From: Clostridium estertheticum
GTDB lineage: Bacteria > Bacillota > Clostridia > Clostridiales > Clostridiaceae
DNA: 64,000 nt
Assembly: GCF_011065935.2 (NCBI RefSeq)
Contig: NZ_JAAMNH020000001.1
Span: forward strand, 3,741,001 to 3,805,000
Reading direction: 5' to 3'
This document shows positions 26,352 to 35,704 of the stretch, piece by piece. The notes beneath the pieces were generated by a model. It worked only from the letters and a program-made list of their open reading frames with translations. It did not search any database and had not been told where the DNA came from. Position numbers and translations under genes: made by a program. Position 1 is the first letter of the stretch, and each line of letters opens with the position of its first letter.

Positions 26352-27794
26352 TTAACCATATATCTTATATGTCTGCAAATTTCTTATTTGACTTGCGAAA
26401 ATTAGCGATTCTACTTTGAATTTTTCTAAATGAGGTATAAAATCCACATATACACTATTTTCTAATGCTCCTATGAGCCTTACAAATTCTAAAACATCTT
26501 CCATAATATCCTTTTGGTATATTTGATCAATTTCTATATATATATCTTTTATGCCCTGTTCCTTATGAATCTTAGAAATTTCATTTTTTATCAAAAACTG
26601 AATATAGGATAATTTAACTCTACTACTTTTACCACCGCAATGCTTGCAAGGTTCCTCAATAAATTCGTATATAGACTTTCCACGCCTACGTCTTGCAATT
26701 TGAACTAAATTCAGCTGGGTAAAGGGATAAATTACGGTCTTATTTTTATCATCTGCAAATCCTACTCTTAGAGTATCTAGTATACTTTTCCTTACCTCTA
26801 TATCCTCAATATCAATAAAATCTATTATAATGATTCCACTTAAATTTCGGAGTCTTATTTGTCTTGCAATTTCTTCTGCTGCCTCAATATTAGTACTTTG
26901 CGCAGTCTTTTGCAGCGAACGGCTCTTTACATTTTTTCCAGAATTAACATCAATTACATACATTGCCTCAGTTTTATCAATTACAATATTTCCTCCACAT
27001 TTTAATGGAATCCTATGATTTCTTAGACTCAGAATTTCTTTTTCTATTCCATAATAGTCGAATAACATTCTGCTTTCATTATAAAGCTCTACTTTTACGG
27101 AGATATCAGATCTGTGCTCTGTAAATTTTTTTGCATAATCAAAATCACTTTCATTGTTTAATACTATTTTAAAAGTGTTTTTGTCTAAAATATCACGTAG
27201 AGTTCTGTTTAAAGCTCCAGCATCACTATATAGCAAAATAGGATTTCTTGAATACTGCGCATGTTTTATAATGCCCTTGTATATTGCATATAATTCTTCA
27301 ACTTCATCATTTAGAATACTAAGGTCTACATCAAAGGCATTAGTCCTAATCATAACCCCTATGTCCTCTGGTTTATTTAACCCACTAGTCACCATAGCTT
27401 CAAAAGCACTATTGTTTATTTTTTTAGAAAAGCTTATGTCCTTATTCATGTTTACCACCACGCAGTAAACCCCTGCAATACCAAAGGCGCTAGTAACTTT
27501 TGCTCCCTTTTTATCTATTCCTTCTTTTAAAACTTCAACTATTATTTCCTCGCCTTTTTTAATCTTAGTATTATTAAACCTTTCATCTAAATACATATAA
27601 CAATCTTTACTCTGCCCAATATCTATAAAAGCACACTTAATTGCTGGAACAATATTTTTTACTACCCCCTTATATATTTCTCCGGGGATAGGACCACTTG
27701 AATCCTCTTCTATGAAGCATTCCTTCAATTTGTTATTTTCTTTTATAGCTATTCTTAGAAATTCTTCTTGTCTTTCAATATATATTTCTTTCAC
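26352..27794 (-). CDS. rng: Ribonuclease G/E
   Basis: Single-strand endoribonuclease for rRNA maturation and mRNA decay. 480 aa. The S1 domain (GEIYKGVVKNIVPAIKCAFIDIG) is in the N-terminal part. The DNase I-like catalytic core includes VIDKTEAMYVIDVNSGKNV and GIIIIDFIDIED with the two Mg-binding aspartates. The zinc-link CKHCGG (~residues 384-389) joins protomers. No long C-terminal RNase E scaffold is present, so it is the short G-type. It follows the two radical-SAM-associated genes, a conserved clostridial order. Confidence 0.92.
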   Translation of the reverse strand: MKEIYIERQEEFLRIAIKENNKLKECFIEEDSSGPIPGEIYKGVVKNIVPAIKCAFIDIGQSKDCYMYLDERFNNTKIKKGEEIIVEVLKEGIDKKGAKVTSAFGIAGVYCVVVNMNKDISFSKKINNSAFEAMVTSGLNKPEDIGVMIRTNAFDVDLSILNDEVEELYAIYKGIIKHAQYSRNPILLYSDAGALNRTLRDILDKNTFKIVLNNESDFDYAKKFTEHRSDISVKVELYNESRMLFDYYGIEKEILSLRNHRIPLKCGGNIVIDKTEAMYVIDVNSGKNVKSRSLQKTAQSTNIEAAEEIARQIRLRNLSGIIIIDFIDIEDIEVRKSILDTLRVGFADDKNKTVIYPFTQLNLVQIARRRRGKSIYEFIEEPCKHCGGKSSRVKLSYIQFLIKNEISKIHKEQGIKDIYIEIDQIYQKDIMEDVLEFVRLIGALENSVYVDFIPHLEKFKVESLIFASQIRNLQTYKIYG

Positions 27795-27821
27795 TTTAAC
27801 CCAGCTCCTGTTTTACTATTT

Positions 27822-28523
27822 TTAAAAAAACTCGCTAAGAGTGACTAATTTATCATCTTTCATTGCATACATTTCTTCACGTTCTATATCAACAAAAGCA
27901 TCTTTATTAATAGACTCAATGTTTTCCACAATATAATCTGCTAATAAATGTGCAGATAAATTAGCGCGACTTCCACAAGCAATAAGCGCTGAAATAATAA
28001 GTATAGAGCCATCTACCTCATATTCAAATTTATAAGCTAGTGGTTTTATATTAACCATTTTTTCTCCACTTTTTTTACTAGTCTTAATAATGTTCCATTC
28101 TTCATTATTACAAAGGCTATTTAAAATTTCTATTACATCATCTTCCTGGGTGCACTTTAATTTAATTTTATATTTTGCAGCATCAATAATTGCCATAGCT
28201 TGTGATTGTTTTTTCCCCTCAACTGGTATAACTTTTACCACATCTAAAATTTTTATACCTCGAGGAGAGTTTTCATTCATTTTATCTTGAATATATTTTT
28301 CTTCTAATTCTGCACTTAAAACTATATCCATGTATTCACCCTTGGAATGTACTCCTACAGACAATGGCTGTGCAATAGACACCGCCATGTGAGGATTAAA
28401 GCCTTTTGAATATTCTATTGGAAGTTCTGCTCTTTTAATTATTTTTTGGAGAGTTCTCATTAAATCTAAGTGAGCAATAAATTTAATCTCACTATCTTTA
28501 CTATACTTGATTAGATAACGCAC
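27822..28523 (-). CDS. TIGR03936 family radical-SAM-associated protein (DUF2344)
   Basis: About 233 aa from a GTG at 28521-28523, giving MRYLIKYSKDSEIKFIAHLD, the usual family N-terminus; the open frame runs 13 residues further upstream. The family (DUF2344) is nearly always next to a B12-binding-type radical-SAM protein and RNase G, exactly as here. Characteristic blocks are LMRTLQKIIKRAELPIEYSKGFNPH and SIAQPLSVGVHSKGEYMDI. The start lies 23 bp inside the upstream gene, implying coupled translation. Biochemical role is not established. Confidence 0.85.
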   Translation of the reverse strand: MRYLIKYSKDSEIKFIAHLDLMRTLQKIIKRAELPIEYSKGFNPHMAVSIAQPLSVGVHSKGEYMDIVLSAELEEKYIQDKMNENSPRGIKILDVVKVIPVEGKKQSQAMAIIDAAKYKIKLKCTQEDDVIEILNSLCNNEEWNIIKTSKKSGEKMVNIKPLAYKFEYEVDGSILIISALIACGSRANLSAHLLADYIVENIESINKDAFVDIEREEMYAMKDDKLVTLSEFF

Positions 28524-30360
28524 TATGGAAACACGTCCCTTCTTTAAAATTAACATTAACACCGCAGTCTGTGCATCCTAGTTTACAATTTTGTGTTAAT
28601 TCTGCTTTTTTAGCTTTTTCATTTTCTAAAATTAAGTACTCTTTATTTACTCCAATATCTATGAAATCCCATGGAAGTATCTCATCGTAACTTCGCTCTC
28701 TATAAGCGTAGAAACTACCATCAACATTGCATTCTTCTATGGCCTCTTGCCATAATTCAAATTTGAAATACTCAGACCAACCATCAAATTTTGCGCCCTT
28801 TTCAAAGGCTTTTATTATAACATCACAAATTCTTCTGTCCCCTCTAGCGATAACTGCCTCTAGGTATGAAACTATAGATTCATGATAGTTGTAGGTAACT
28901 GCCTTACTTGTTATAGCATACTTAACTGCTTTAATTTTTTCTACTGCCTCATCCATGGTGCATTGCGCAGCCCATTGGAAAGGTGTAAATGGTTTTGGTA
29001 CAAATATAGCTGAGCTTGAAGTAACTCGGAGTCCTCTTTTTCTTACTTCTTTAGGGATTTTGAAGTATTCTCCTGCAACCTTATCTGATAACTCTGCAAT
29101 ACCACGAACATCTTCCATAGTTTCATAAGGAAGTCCCACCATGAAATAAAGCTTTATAGTTGACCACCCTGAAGCAAAAACACTGCTAGCAGCTTCCAAT
29201 ATTTTCTCTTCTGTAACACCCTTATTTATAATGTCTCTCATTCTTTGACTTCCTGCCTCTGGTGCGAAAGTTAAGCCAGTTTTTCTTGCCTTTTGTATTT
29301 CATTTATTAAATCCACAGAAAAAGAATCTATTCTAATAGATGGCAAGGATATGCTAACGTGGTTTTCCTTATTTTTTTCTATAAGTGTAGCTATAAGGTT
29401 TTGTATATCTGAATAATCACAAATACTTAGTGAACTTAGTGATATTTCTCTATATCCTGTACTTTTCAATAATATATCTGCTGCCTCTACAAGGGTAGCG
29501 GTGGTTTTTTCTCTTACTGGTCTATATATCATGCCCGCTTGGCAAAATCTACATCCATTGGTGCAGCCTCTAAATGTCTCGAGTATTACTCTATCATGTA
29601 CTATTTCTATATATGGAACTACCATTTCTTCTGGATACGCAACCTGATTAAAATCTGCTACGAACCTTTTCTCAACGCGACTAGGAACATCATCGTATTT
29701 AGGTTTAAATTCGCGAATAGTGTTATCCTCGTTATAGGATACCTCATATAATGAAGGCACATAAATTCCTCTTATTTTAGATATTTCTCTTAGAAATTCA
29801 CTTTTCATACCTTTGCCTTTGTACTTTTTATAAACATCTAACACGTCATTCATTATTTCTTCGCCTTCACCAATTTCAAAGAAATCCACTATATCATGAA
29901 GTGGTTCAGGATTATACGCACAAGGACCTCCAGCCATAATTATAGGTTCTTCTTCGCCTCTCTTTGAAGCTCTTATAGTTATACCAGACATATCTAGCAT
30001 ATTAAGTATATTAGTGTAACTCATCTCATATTGAAGAGTAAACCCTAAAAAATCGAATTCATTTAGCGAATCCTTGCTCTCTAGTGCATATAATGCTATA
30101 TTATTTTCTCGCATTTGTTTTTCCATGTCTGGCCAAGGAGCAAAAGCTCGCTCGCAGTAGGTGTCTGCTCTAGAATTTAATACATGATAAAGTATTCTAC
30201 TTCCTAAATGGGACATGCCCACCTCATATACATCGGGAAAGCAAAAAGCAAATCTTATATCTACACTTTCTATATCTTTATAGCAACAATTAAGTTCTCC
30301 GCCTACATATCTGGCAGGCTTTTCAACTTTAAATAAAATATCATCCGAAATTTTGTTCAT
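28501..30360 (-). CDS. TIGR03960 family B12-binding radical SAM protein
   Basis: 619 aa from the ATG at 30358-30360, with a strong AGGAGGG site; the open frame extends eight residues further without one. The N-terminal part is the cobalamin-binding-like domain (FAFCFPDVYEVGMSHLGSRIL, and FFEIGEGEE). The radical-SAM core carries the three-cysteine motif C-x3-C-x2-C in FRGCTNGCRFCQAG, ligand of the 4Fe-4S cluster that cleaves SAM. The C-terminus contains another cysteine group (CKLGCTDCG). Its substrate is unknown. It overlaps the DUF2344 partner. Confidence 0.87.
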   Translation of the reverse strand: MNKISDDILFKVEKPARYVGGELNCCYKDIESVDIRFAFCFPDVYEVGMSHLGSRILYHVLNSRADTYCERAFAPWPDMEKQMRENNIALYALESKDSLNEFDFLGFTLQYEMSYTNILNMLDMSGITIRASKRGEEEPIIMAGGPCAYNPEPLHDIVDFFEIGEGEEIMNDVLDVYKKYKGKGMKSEFLREISKIRGIYVPSLYEVSYNEDNTIREFKPKYDDVPSRVEKRFVADFNQVAYPEEMVVPYIEIVHDRVILETFRGCTNGCRFCQAGMIYRPVREKTTATLVEAADILLKSTGYREISLSSLSICDYSDIQNLIATLIEKNKENHVSISLPSIRIDSFSVDLINEIQKARKTGLTFAPEAGSQRMRDIINKGVTEEKILEAASSVFASGWSTIKLYFMVGLPYETMEDVRGIAELSDKVAGEYFKIPKEVRKRGLRVTSSSAIFVPKPFTPFQWAAQCTMDEAVEKIKAVKYAITSKAVTYNYHESIVSYLEAVIARGDRRICDVIIKAFEKGAKFDGWSEYFKFELWQEAIEECNVDGSFYAYRERSYDEILPWDFIDIGVNKEYLILENEKAKKAELTQNCKLGCTDCGVNVNFKEGTCFHSALSNQV

Positions 30361-30591
30361 AGAAATCCCTCCTAGTTTTTTCACTAAGGTAGCTAATAAT
30401 TACACTTTATGTCTACCTAACGTTTCTTAGATTACATTATTTTATTTTAACACATGAAAGTTAAATCTCAAAATGAAAAATAATATTACAGCTTTGAAGA
30501 AGATGATTTAAGTATCTCAAATAAAATAACTAATGAACATAACAGCTTATTAAAGGCCGAAATATCCACTAGTTATTTTTCAGAATCCATT

Positions 30592-31452
30592 TCATAATGT
30601 AGCTTTTAGTTTCTTACTATTAATATATGAAAGTAAGCTTATATTACCATAGGCTTTTATCGCCCTAATTATTTCTTCTTCATACAAAATTTCCAGCACA
30701 CTCATGTTTTCATCGAGTACCGTAAATATATTATACTTATTCTTATCTACCATACCTAGCGCCATTAATAAATCCTTGTTACAAAAGATAGATATACTTC
30801 TATTTTCTATATACCCTCTCTTTATAAATCTGTATTTCTTCTTGATAATATAGCCCATAATCAAATATACTATCCTTTCCTTCTCTTTTATTGAAGATAT
30901 TAAAATAAATATAGAAATTAGTCCTAAGTTAAAGTTACTTTTTTTTGCTACCACACTTACAAAATATATAAACATGAAAATACTTCCGAGGGTCATGCTA
31001 ACCCTAACAGAAATTTCATTAGCCTTTCTATATATAGTCTTAATACTAAGTATATCCCTAAGTACCCTTCCACCGTCCAGTGGAAAGGCTGGGATAAGAT
31101 TAAAAATACCTATAGCTAAATTGCTGCTATATATTAAATGCAAATAAGGTATATTAAATAATATAAATAAAACATAAAAAACAGCTGCGAGTATTAGGTT
31201 TAATAAGGGCCCTGATAGTGAAATTATTATATCTTCTTTAGGACTTGCTTCATCTAAATCCTTCACCTTAAGTACTGCTCCTATAGGAAGTATTTCTATA
31301 TCAAAACCCGAAAAGCCTAAAATTCTTGCAGTTAAATAATGCATTAACTCATGGATGAACACTAGAATAAAAGCTATTACAATTTCTCCTTTAAACCCTA
31401 ATATTAACAATAAGATAATGTACGGCAGAAATAGCTTACTTATTCTTACCAT
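30592..31452 (-). CDS. spoIVFB: Site-2 protease, SpoIVFB-like
   Basis: Intramembrane metalloprotease; SpoIVFB cuts pro-sigma-K during sporulation. 286 aa with several membrane segments. The zinc motif is FIHELMHYLTA (HExxH, ~residues 33-43), and the second motif is NLIPAFPLDGGRVLRD, whose aspartate is the third ligand. The ~80-residue C-terminal soluble part has a CBS-like look (NIFTVLDENMSVLEILYEE). The upstream neighbour is a short SpoIVFA-like protein. Intact motifs suggest activity. Confidence 0.85.
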   Translation of the reverse strand: MVRISKLFLPYIILLLILGFKGEIVIAFILVFIHELMHYLTARILGFSGFDIEILPIGAVLKVKDLDEASPKEDIIISLSGPLLNLILAAVFYVLFILFNIPYLHLIYSSNLAIGIFNLIPAFPLDGGRVLRDILSIKTIYRKANEISVRVSMTLGSIFMFIYFVSVVAKKSNFNLGLISIFILISSIKEKERIVYLIMGYIIKKKYRFIKRGYIENRSISIFCNKDLLMALGMVDKNKYNIFTVLDENMSVLEILYEEEIIRAIKAYGNISLLSYINSKKLKATL

Positions 31453-31521
31453 TAATATCCCCCATAGTAATTACTAAATTGCGCAAGAAAAAACAAATTT
31501 TACTATAAATCATTAAAATCA

Positions 31522-31908
31522 TTAAAGTCCAATATTTTTATCAATTAAATCATTTTCATTGGAAATTGTGTTTTTGATCTTTTCCATAAAATTCACTGTA
31601 ATTACTCCTATATCTTTTATTTTAAAACCCTTAGCTTTATTTATTAATATACTATAATCATATTTTTTATTTAACACGTTCTTAGAATAATTATAAGCAT
31701 ATTGAGTTTTAGTGGTAACTACTACTTTGCACATGATTACAAGCATAAACAATATTAATACACCAATAAGTTCCCTTGTTAATCTTTTTATATAAAAATC
31801 CCATATTCTACTTTGTCCCATACTTTCACTAGAAAAATTATTTGTGCCCCTCTGTTTCTTAGCCAAATTATTATAATAGCTTTGATACTGCGTATTATAA
31901 TTACCCAT
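31522..31908 (-). CDS. SpoIVFA-like single-TM protein lacking the M23 domain
   Basis: 128 aa from the ATG at 31906-31908 with a GAGGGGG site. A soluble N-terminus starts MGNYNTQYQSYYNNLAKKQ, then one membrane helix (LTRELIGVLILFMLVIMCKV, ~residues 50-70), then a basic tail. The N-terminal region and position upstream of spoIVFB match clostridial SpoIVFA/M23-peptidase proteins, but those continue into a LytM-type peptidase domain. Here the reading frame ends before it, and the 69 bp to spoIVFB hold no remnant. It may be a natural short form that only anchors SpoIVFB. Confidence 0.6.
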   Translation of the reverse strand: MGNYNTQYQSYYNNLAKKQRGTNNFSSESMGQSRIWDFYIKRLTRELIGVLILFMLVIMCKVVVTTKTQYAYNYSKNVLNKKYDYSILINKAKGFKIKDIGVITVNFMEKIKNTISNENDLIDKNIGL

Positions 31909-32009
31909 TTTATCCCCCTCATGCATTCTTTTACTATTTATATATATTTAAAATTTTCCATTTATATTACATATTATAATTAAAAAGAGAAAGTATATAT
32001 TTATAATCT

Positions 32010-32056
32010 AAAAAAACAGCAATCATTGCAAAATATGCAGTGCTTGCTGTTTTTTG
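32010..32056 (-). terminator. Terminator after mgsA
   Basis: AAAACAGCAA ... TTGCTGTTTT stem with flanking A/T tracts just past the mgsA stop. Confidence 0.8.
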
Positions 32057-32061
32057 TTGCT

Positions 32062-32433
32062 TTATTCACGATTTCTTAAGCTTCTCATTAAAACTTCCGC
32101 TGTACCTAAATTCGTAGCAAGTGGAACACAATGGACATCACACAATCTAAGAAGTGCTGAAATATCTGGCTCGTGGGGTTGTACTGTAAGTGGATCTCTT
32201 AAAAAAATTATCATATCCATTTCCCCTTGTGCTAGCTTTGCACCTATTTGCTGGTCTCCTCCGAGTGGGCCTGATAAAAATCTGCTAACGGTCAGTCCCA
32301 CTTTTTCGGTTATTAATTTTCCTGTTGTTCCTGTTCCGTATAACTCATGTTTCATCAGTGTATCCTTGTAACGATTTGCAAAATCAATAATATCGTCCTT
32401 TTTTTTATCATGTGCTATTAGTGCTATTCTCAT
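32062..32433 (-). CDS. mgsA: Methylglyoxal synthase
   Basis: Converts dihydroxyacetone phosphate to methylglyoxal and phosphate, a glycolytic bypass. 123 aa with the family pattern: MRIALIAHDKKKDDI, the phosphate-binding GPLGGDQQIGAKLAQGE, and MIIFLRDPLTVQPHEPDI, which contains the catalytic aspartate and an active-site histidine. AGGGGG site before the ATG. It follows rodA by 13 bp and may share its transcript. Confidence 0.95.
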   Translation of the reverse strand: MRIALIAHDKKKDDIIDFANRYKDTLMKHELYGTGTTGKLITEKVGLTVSRFLSGPLGGDQQIGAKLAQGEMDMIIFLRDPLTVQPHEPDISALLRLCDVHCVPLATNLGTAEVLMRSLRNRE

Positions 32434-32446
32434 ATTTTCCCCCTCG

Positions 32447-33565
32447 TTAAAAGTTTATTTTCTTTTTCCTCATGCCTACATTTAGCACAAGTCCCAGTGC
32501 CATAAAGCCTGTTAAAAGCGAGCTTCCACCATAACTCATAAAAGGCAAAGTTATTCCTGTAATAGGCATAAGACCCATGGTCATACCTATATTTTGCATT
32601 ATTGAAAATAATAAATTAGAAATAAATCCTACACAGATTACAATTCCAAAAACATCTTTAGAATTTTTCGCAATTTTTATTAATCGATATATTAACACTG
32701 CGTATAAAAGTATTAATACTAATGCACCAATAAGTCCCCACTCTTCTCCTAAAACTGCGAAAATAAAATCCGTATGGTTTTCTGGTACAGAATTAAATTG
32801 GACCCCTTTTCCAAAGCCGCGTCCAAGTATTCCGCCTGAGCCTAAAGCAAGTTTTGATTGAATAAGCTGAAGTCCATATCCTAGTTGATATTGCTCAGGA
32901 TTTAGAAACGATGTAAGTCTTCCCTTCCAATAAGTTTTCATAAGTGGTGAATTCCATACTCCTACAATTAAAAGTATAATTGAGGTTAGCCCTCCAATTA
33001 TAATCTTTTGATCTAGCCCTATACAATAAAATATCCCAAGTACTATAAAAAAACTAACCATAGTCATTCCCATATCTGGCTGAATAATAATTAATAGCAT
33101 TGGCACTGCTGCATAAAATATAAGTGTAAATAAATTTTTAGGGTTATTAATTTTCCCTTCCATATCATCTAATTTTTTAGCAAGCATTATTATCATACCA
33201 ATTTTAGCAAACTCTGAAGGTTGTATTCCTAAACTACCAATTTTTATCCAAGAAGTCGCACCCTTGGTAGTAGATCCCAAAACAAAGTCGTTTAGGATTA
33301 AAAATATTACACCTGCCCAATATATCAACACAGCGTAATTTTTAATTAAAATATAATCAAATATCAAAATAAAATACACTGTTATAAGCCCTAATATAAG
33401 CCATGCTATTTGCAATTTAAGATAGTATGTTCCATGCTCCTTACTAGTAGCACTATAAATATTTAAACATCCAAAAATCACGATACAAATTGCAAATATA
33501 ATTGAACTATAATCCAATTCTCTTAAAAGTTTTTTATTAAGCTTTAGTTTCTGTAAAATCTTCAT
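32447..33565 (-). CDS. rodA: Rod shape peptidoglycan polymerase RodA
   Basis: SEDS-family glycosyltransferase that builds side-wall glycan with PBP2. 372 aa from the ATG at 33563-33565, GGAGGT upstream; the open frame extends eight residues. Ten or so membrane segments. SEDS blocks: GSLGIQPSEFAKIGMI, LGYGLQLIQSKLALGSGG then ILGRGFGKG, VPENHTDFIFAVLGEEWG, and GITLPFMSYGGSSLL. It lies beside minEDC, with the two PBP2 candidates further upstream in the same direction, as expected for the elongasome. Confidence 0.92.
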   Translation of the reverse strand: MKILQKLKLNKKLLRELDYSSIIFAICIVIFGCLNIYSATSKEHGTYYLKLQIAWLILGLITVYFILIFDYILIKNYAVLIYWAGVIFLILNDFVLGSTTKGATSWIKIGSLGIQPSEFAKIGMIIMLAKKLDDMEGKINNPKNLFTLIFYAAVPMLLIIIQPDMGMTMVSFFIVLGIFYCIGLDQKIIIGGLTSIILLIVGVWNSPLMKTYWKGRLTSFLNPEQYQLGYGLQLIQSKLALGSGGILGRGFGKGVQFNSVPENHTDFIFAVLGEEWGLIGALVLILLYAVLIYRLIKIAKNSKDVFGIVICVGFISNLLFSIMQNIGMTMGLMPITGITLPFMSYGGSSLLTGFMALGLVLNVGMRKKKINF

Positions 33566-33657
33566 GCTTTGACCTACCTCCATTTCCAATATGATTATAT
33601 CATATTGTGAAAAAAAAGCTATGCATAAGTTGTTAATTATACAGAGTCTTTACTAGC

Positions 33658-33921
33658 TTATCTTTTTATTTTTCTAATAGGAATACTTGCGATTAGTGCG
33701 GGCGCGCTTCCTTCACATTCTTCCGTTGTTGTTAATTTAACTTCAATTTCTCCGGTTTCTATTTCAGCGTATTTTGATATTACCGCTAGTATGTCAGCTT
33801 TAATCATTTCTAAAAAATCAGGTGAAAAGTCCGCTCTATCATGTATTAAAATCAGCTTCAATCTATCGCTTGCAATATCTTTTGAGAAAACCTTGCTAGA
33901 AAACAATTTAAATAAATTCAT
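33658..33921 (-). CDS. minE: Cell division topological specificity factor MinE
   Basis: 87 aa. The N-terminal amphipathic helix (MNLFKLFSSKVFSKD) binds membrane, and the following ASDRLKLILIHDRADFSPDF stimulates MinD ATPase. The C-terminal half forms the topological domain (VISKYAEIETGEIEVKL). Follows minD by 14 bp. Its presence means Min oscillation rather than the DivIVA-only system of Bacillus. Confidence 0.93.
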   Translation of the reverse strand: MNLFKLFSSKVFSKDIASDRLKLILIHDRADFSPDFLEMIKADILAVISKYAEIETGEIEVKLTTTEECEGSAPALIASIPIRKIKR

Positions 33922-33935
33922 TAGAGTCCCTCCTC

Positions 33936-34742
33936 CTATATTCCTTTAAATATTTTTTTAAGAGAAGCAAAGAATCCCATCTCACTACGTGATGATCCAT
34001 CTACTGTAGCGTATGGCACTTCAACTCCCATTATTCTTTTAGCAATATTTTTAAAAGCCATACCTGCCAAAGACTTTTCATCTAAAACTATCGGCTCCCC
34101 TTTGTTAGTTGAAATGGTAACTTTCCTATCATCTGGGACAATTCCTATTAATTTAATAGCCAAACATTCTATAATATCATCAACAGATAGCATATCTCCA
34201 CTTTTTGTCATTTCATAGTTTATTCTGTTTATTATAACCTCATGTCTATCTAAACCCTTAGAATCCAATTTTCCTATTACCCTATCTGCATCTCTAATTG
34301 AAGTGAGTTCTGGATTAACCACTATAATAGCTCTATCCGCACCAACTATAGCATTTTCAAAACCTTGTTCTATTCCAGCTGGACAGTCTATAATAACATA
34401 ATCAAATTCTTCTTTTAATTCATTTACTACTAGTAGCATATCTTTTATATTAACATCATTTTTGTCTCTAGTTTGAGCTGTTGGCAATAAATATAAATTG
34501 CTAAATCTTTTATCTTTTATTAAGGCTTGCTTTAGTCTGCATTTTTTTTCTATAACATCTACTAATGTAAATACTACTCTATTCTCAAGCCCCATTAGTA
34601 CATCAAGGTTTCGAAGTCCAGTGTCTCCATCAATAACTACTACTTTTTTATCCATTGCTGCAAGCGCTGTTCCAATATTCGCTGTGGTGGTCGTTTTGCC
34701 TACACCACCTTTACCCGAAGTTATAACTATAGCTTCTCCCAT
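33936..34742 (-). CDS. minD: Septum site-determining ATPase MinD
   Basis: Deviant-Walker ATPase that recruits MinC to the membrane. 268 aa from the ATG at 34740-34742, GGAGGT upstream (five extra in-frame residues beyond). Walker A GKGGVGKTTT at 10-19 with the signature lysine; DGDTGLRNLDVLMGL switch I; DYVIIDCPAGIEQGF switch II. The C-terminal amphipathic membrane-targeting helix is GFFASLKKIFKGI. All essential features are present. Confidence 0.95.
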   Translation of the reverse strand: MGEAIVITSGKGGVGKTTTTANIGTALAAMDKKVVVIDGDTGLRNLDVLMGLENRVVFTLVDVIEKKCRLKQALIKDKRFSNLYLLPTAQTRDKNDVNIKDMLLVVNELKEEFDYVIIDCPAGIEQGFENAIVGADRAIIVVNPELTSIRDADRVIGKLDSKGLDRHEVIINRINYEMTKSGDMLSVDDIIECLAIKLIGIVPDDRKVTISTNKGEPIVLDEKSLAGMAFKNIAKRIMGVEVPYATVDGSSRSEMGFFASLKKIFKGI

Positions 34743-34756
34743 GTTCATTACCTCCA

Positions 34757-35389
34757 TTAAATATATTTATTCTCTAAATACGGTTCTACAATAATATTTC
34801 CATTTTTAATTTTTGCCACCTCAGGATATTGAGGCTTAAGGTTATCTTCTGGGGATCTTGTGACAATGTCACCAATTTTGAGTATTTGAGGTTCTAGCTT
34901 AAATGCAGCAATTATAGCTTTTTCATTACCATTAGTACCTGCATGTACAACCCCTCTTAAATTACCAAGGACAATTATATTTCCAGCTGCATATATTTCA
35001 GCTCCAGGATTTACATCCCCAACTATAACTATATTACCAGGATAATTTATACTTTGTCCACTTCTTATGGTTTTTCTCAAAAACTTAGTTTTCCCCTCAT
35101 ATATGCCTGTAAATAATTTAACAGTGGATTCATCTTGATCCTGAAAAATACAATCACTAATTAAAAATTCATCAAACAATATGTCTTTTAATTTTATACT
35201 TTCTTTTTCATTTATGTATTTAAGCTCAGTAGTGATTTTCAAAGTACTTCCTTTATAAAATCTTTTTCCCTGCGAAAGTTTAGAAACTAGTGACTCTAAC
35301 ATATCGTCAAAATCACTGAAATGATTCATATTTATAACTACATTTAATCCCTCTTTATTTCCTTTAATTATTATTTTATCTGTCACCAT
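34757..35389 (-). CDS. minC: Septum formation inhibitor MinC
   Basis: FtsZ antagonist. 210 aa: the N-terminal domain (IIIKGNKEGLNVVINMNHFS) and the C-terminal beta-helix that binds MinD (VIVGDVNPGAEIYAAGNIIV, then LGNLRGVVHAGTNGNE). These are the most conserved MinC blocks. It overlaps the extended minD frame but not the preferred start. First gene of minCDE. Confidence 0.92.
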   Translation of the reverse strand: MVTDKIIIKGNKEGLNVVINMNHFSDFDDMLESLVSKLSQGKRFYKGSTLKITTELKYINEKESIKLKDILFDEFLISDCIFQDQDESTVKLFTGIYEGKTKFLRKTIRSGQSINYPGNIVIVGDVNPGAEIYAAGNIIVLGNLRGVVHAGTNGNEKAIIAAFKLEPQILKIGDIVTRSPEDNLKPQYPEVAKIKNGNIIVEPYLENKYI

Positions 35390-35704
35390 AATTTTAACCT
35401 CCTAGCTCTATTCTGGGGTTTATGGAACATTAAATAAATATCAATTTAGTATGCTATTTATTTTCATGTCTCTAAAGTAATTATTAACTGTTCCATCCAT
35501 AATTGAACTTAAGCTAATATTTCAACATATTATCAGTAAATTCCTGCTTAATTTCAATATAAATATATATTTTTTATTTTTTTTCAATAGTTTTACTGTT
35601 TTAGGTGAAGATTTCTATGTTTTTTATATGCCTACCCATTAAATAAACTCTAACAAGTACATTGGTTAGAGTTTATTTAATATTTTAATTTATTTATAAC
35701 TTAT
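35390..35704. other. Intergenic stretch between PBP2 copy 1 and minC
   Basis: No gene seen. It contains the PBP2 terminator, and AT-rich DNA (about 35490-35600) that is repeated at 38600-38690 as part of the tandem duplication. The minC promoter should be here but no clear hexamer pair stands out. Confidence 0.6.
35641..35679. terminator. Terminator of PBP2 copy 1
   Basis: Perfect 14-bp stem AAATAAACTCTAAC / GTTAGAGTTTATTT. The same stem follows PBP2 copy 2. Confidence 0.9.

Noticed and set aside
30480..30597. Plus-strand peptide-like stretch of ~36 codons ending at a TAA
   Set aside because: There is no start codon or ribosome site and a stop lies just upstream; could be a gene remnant, but too short to name.
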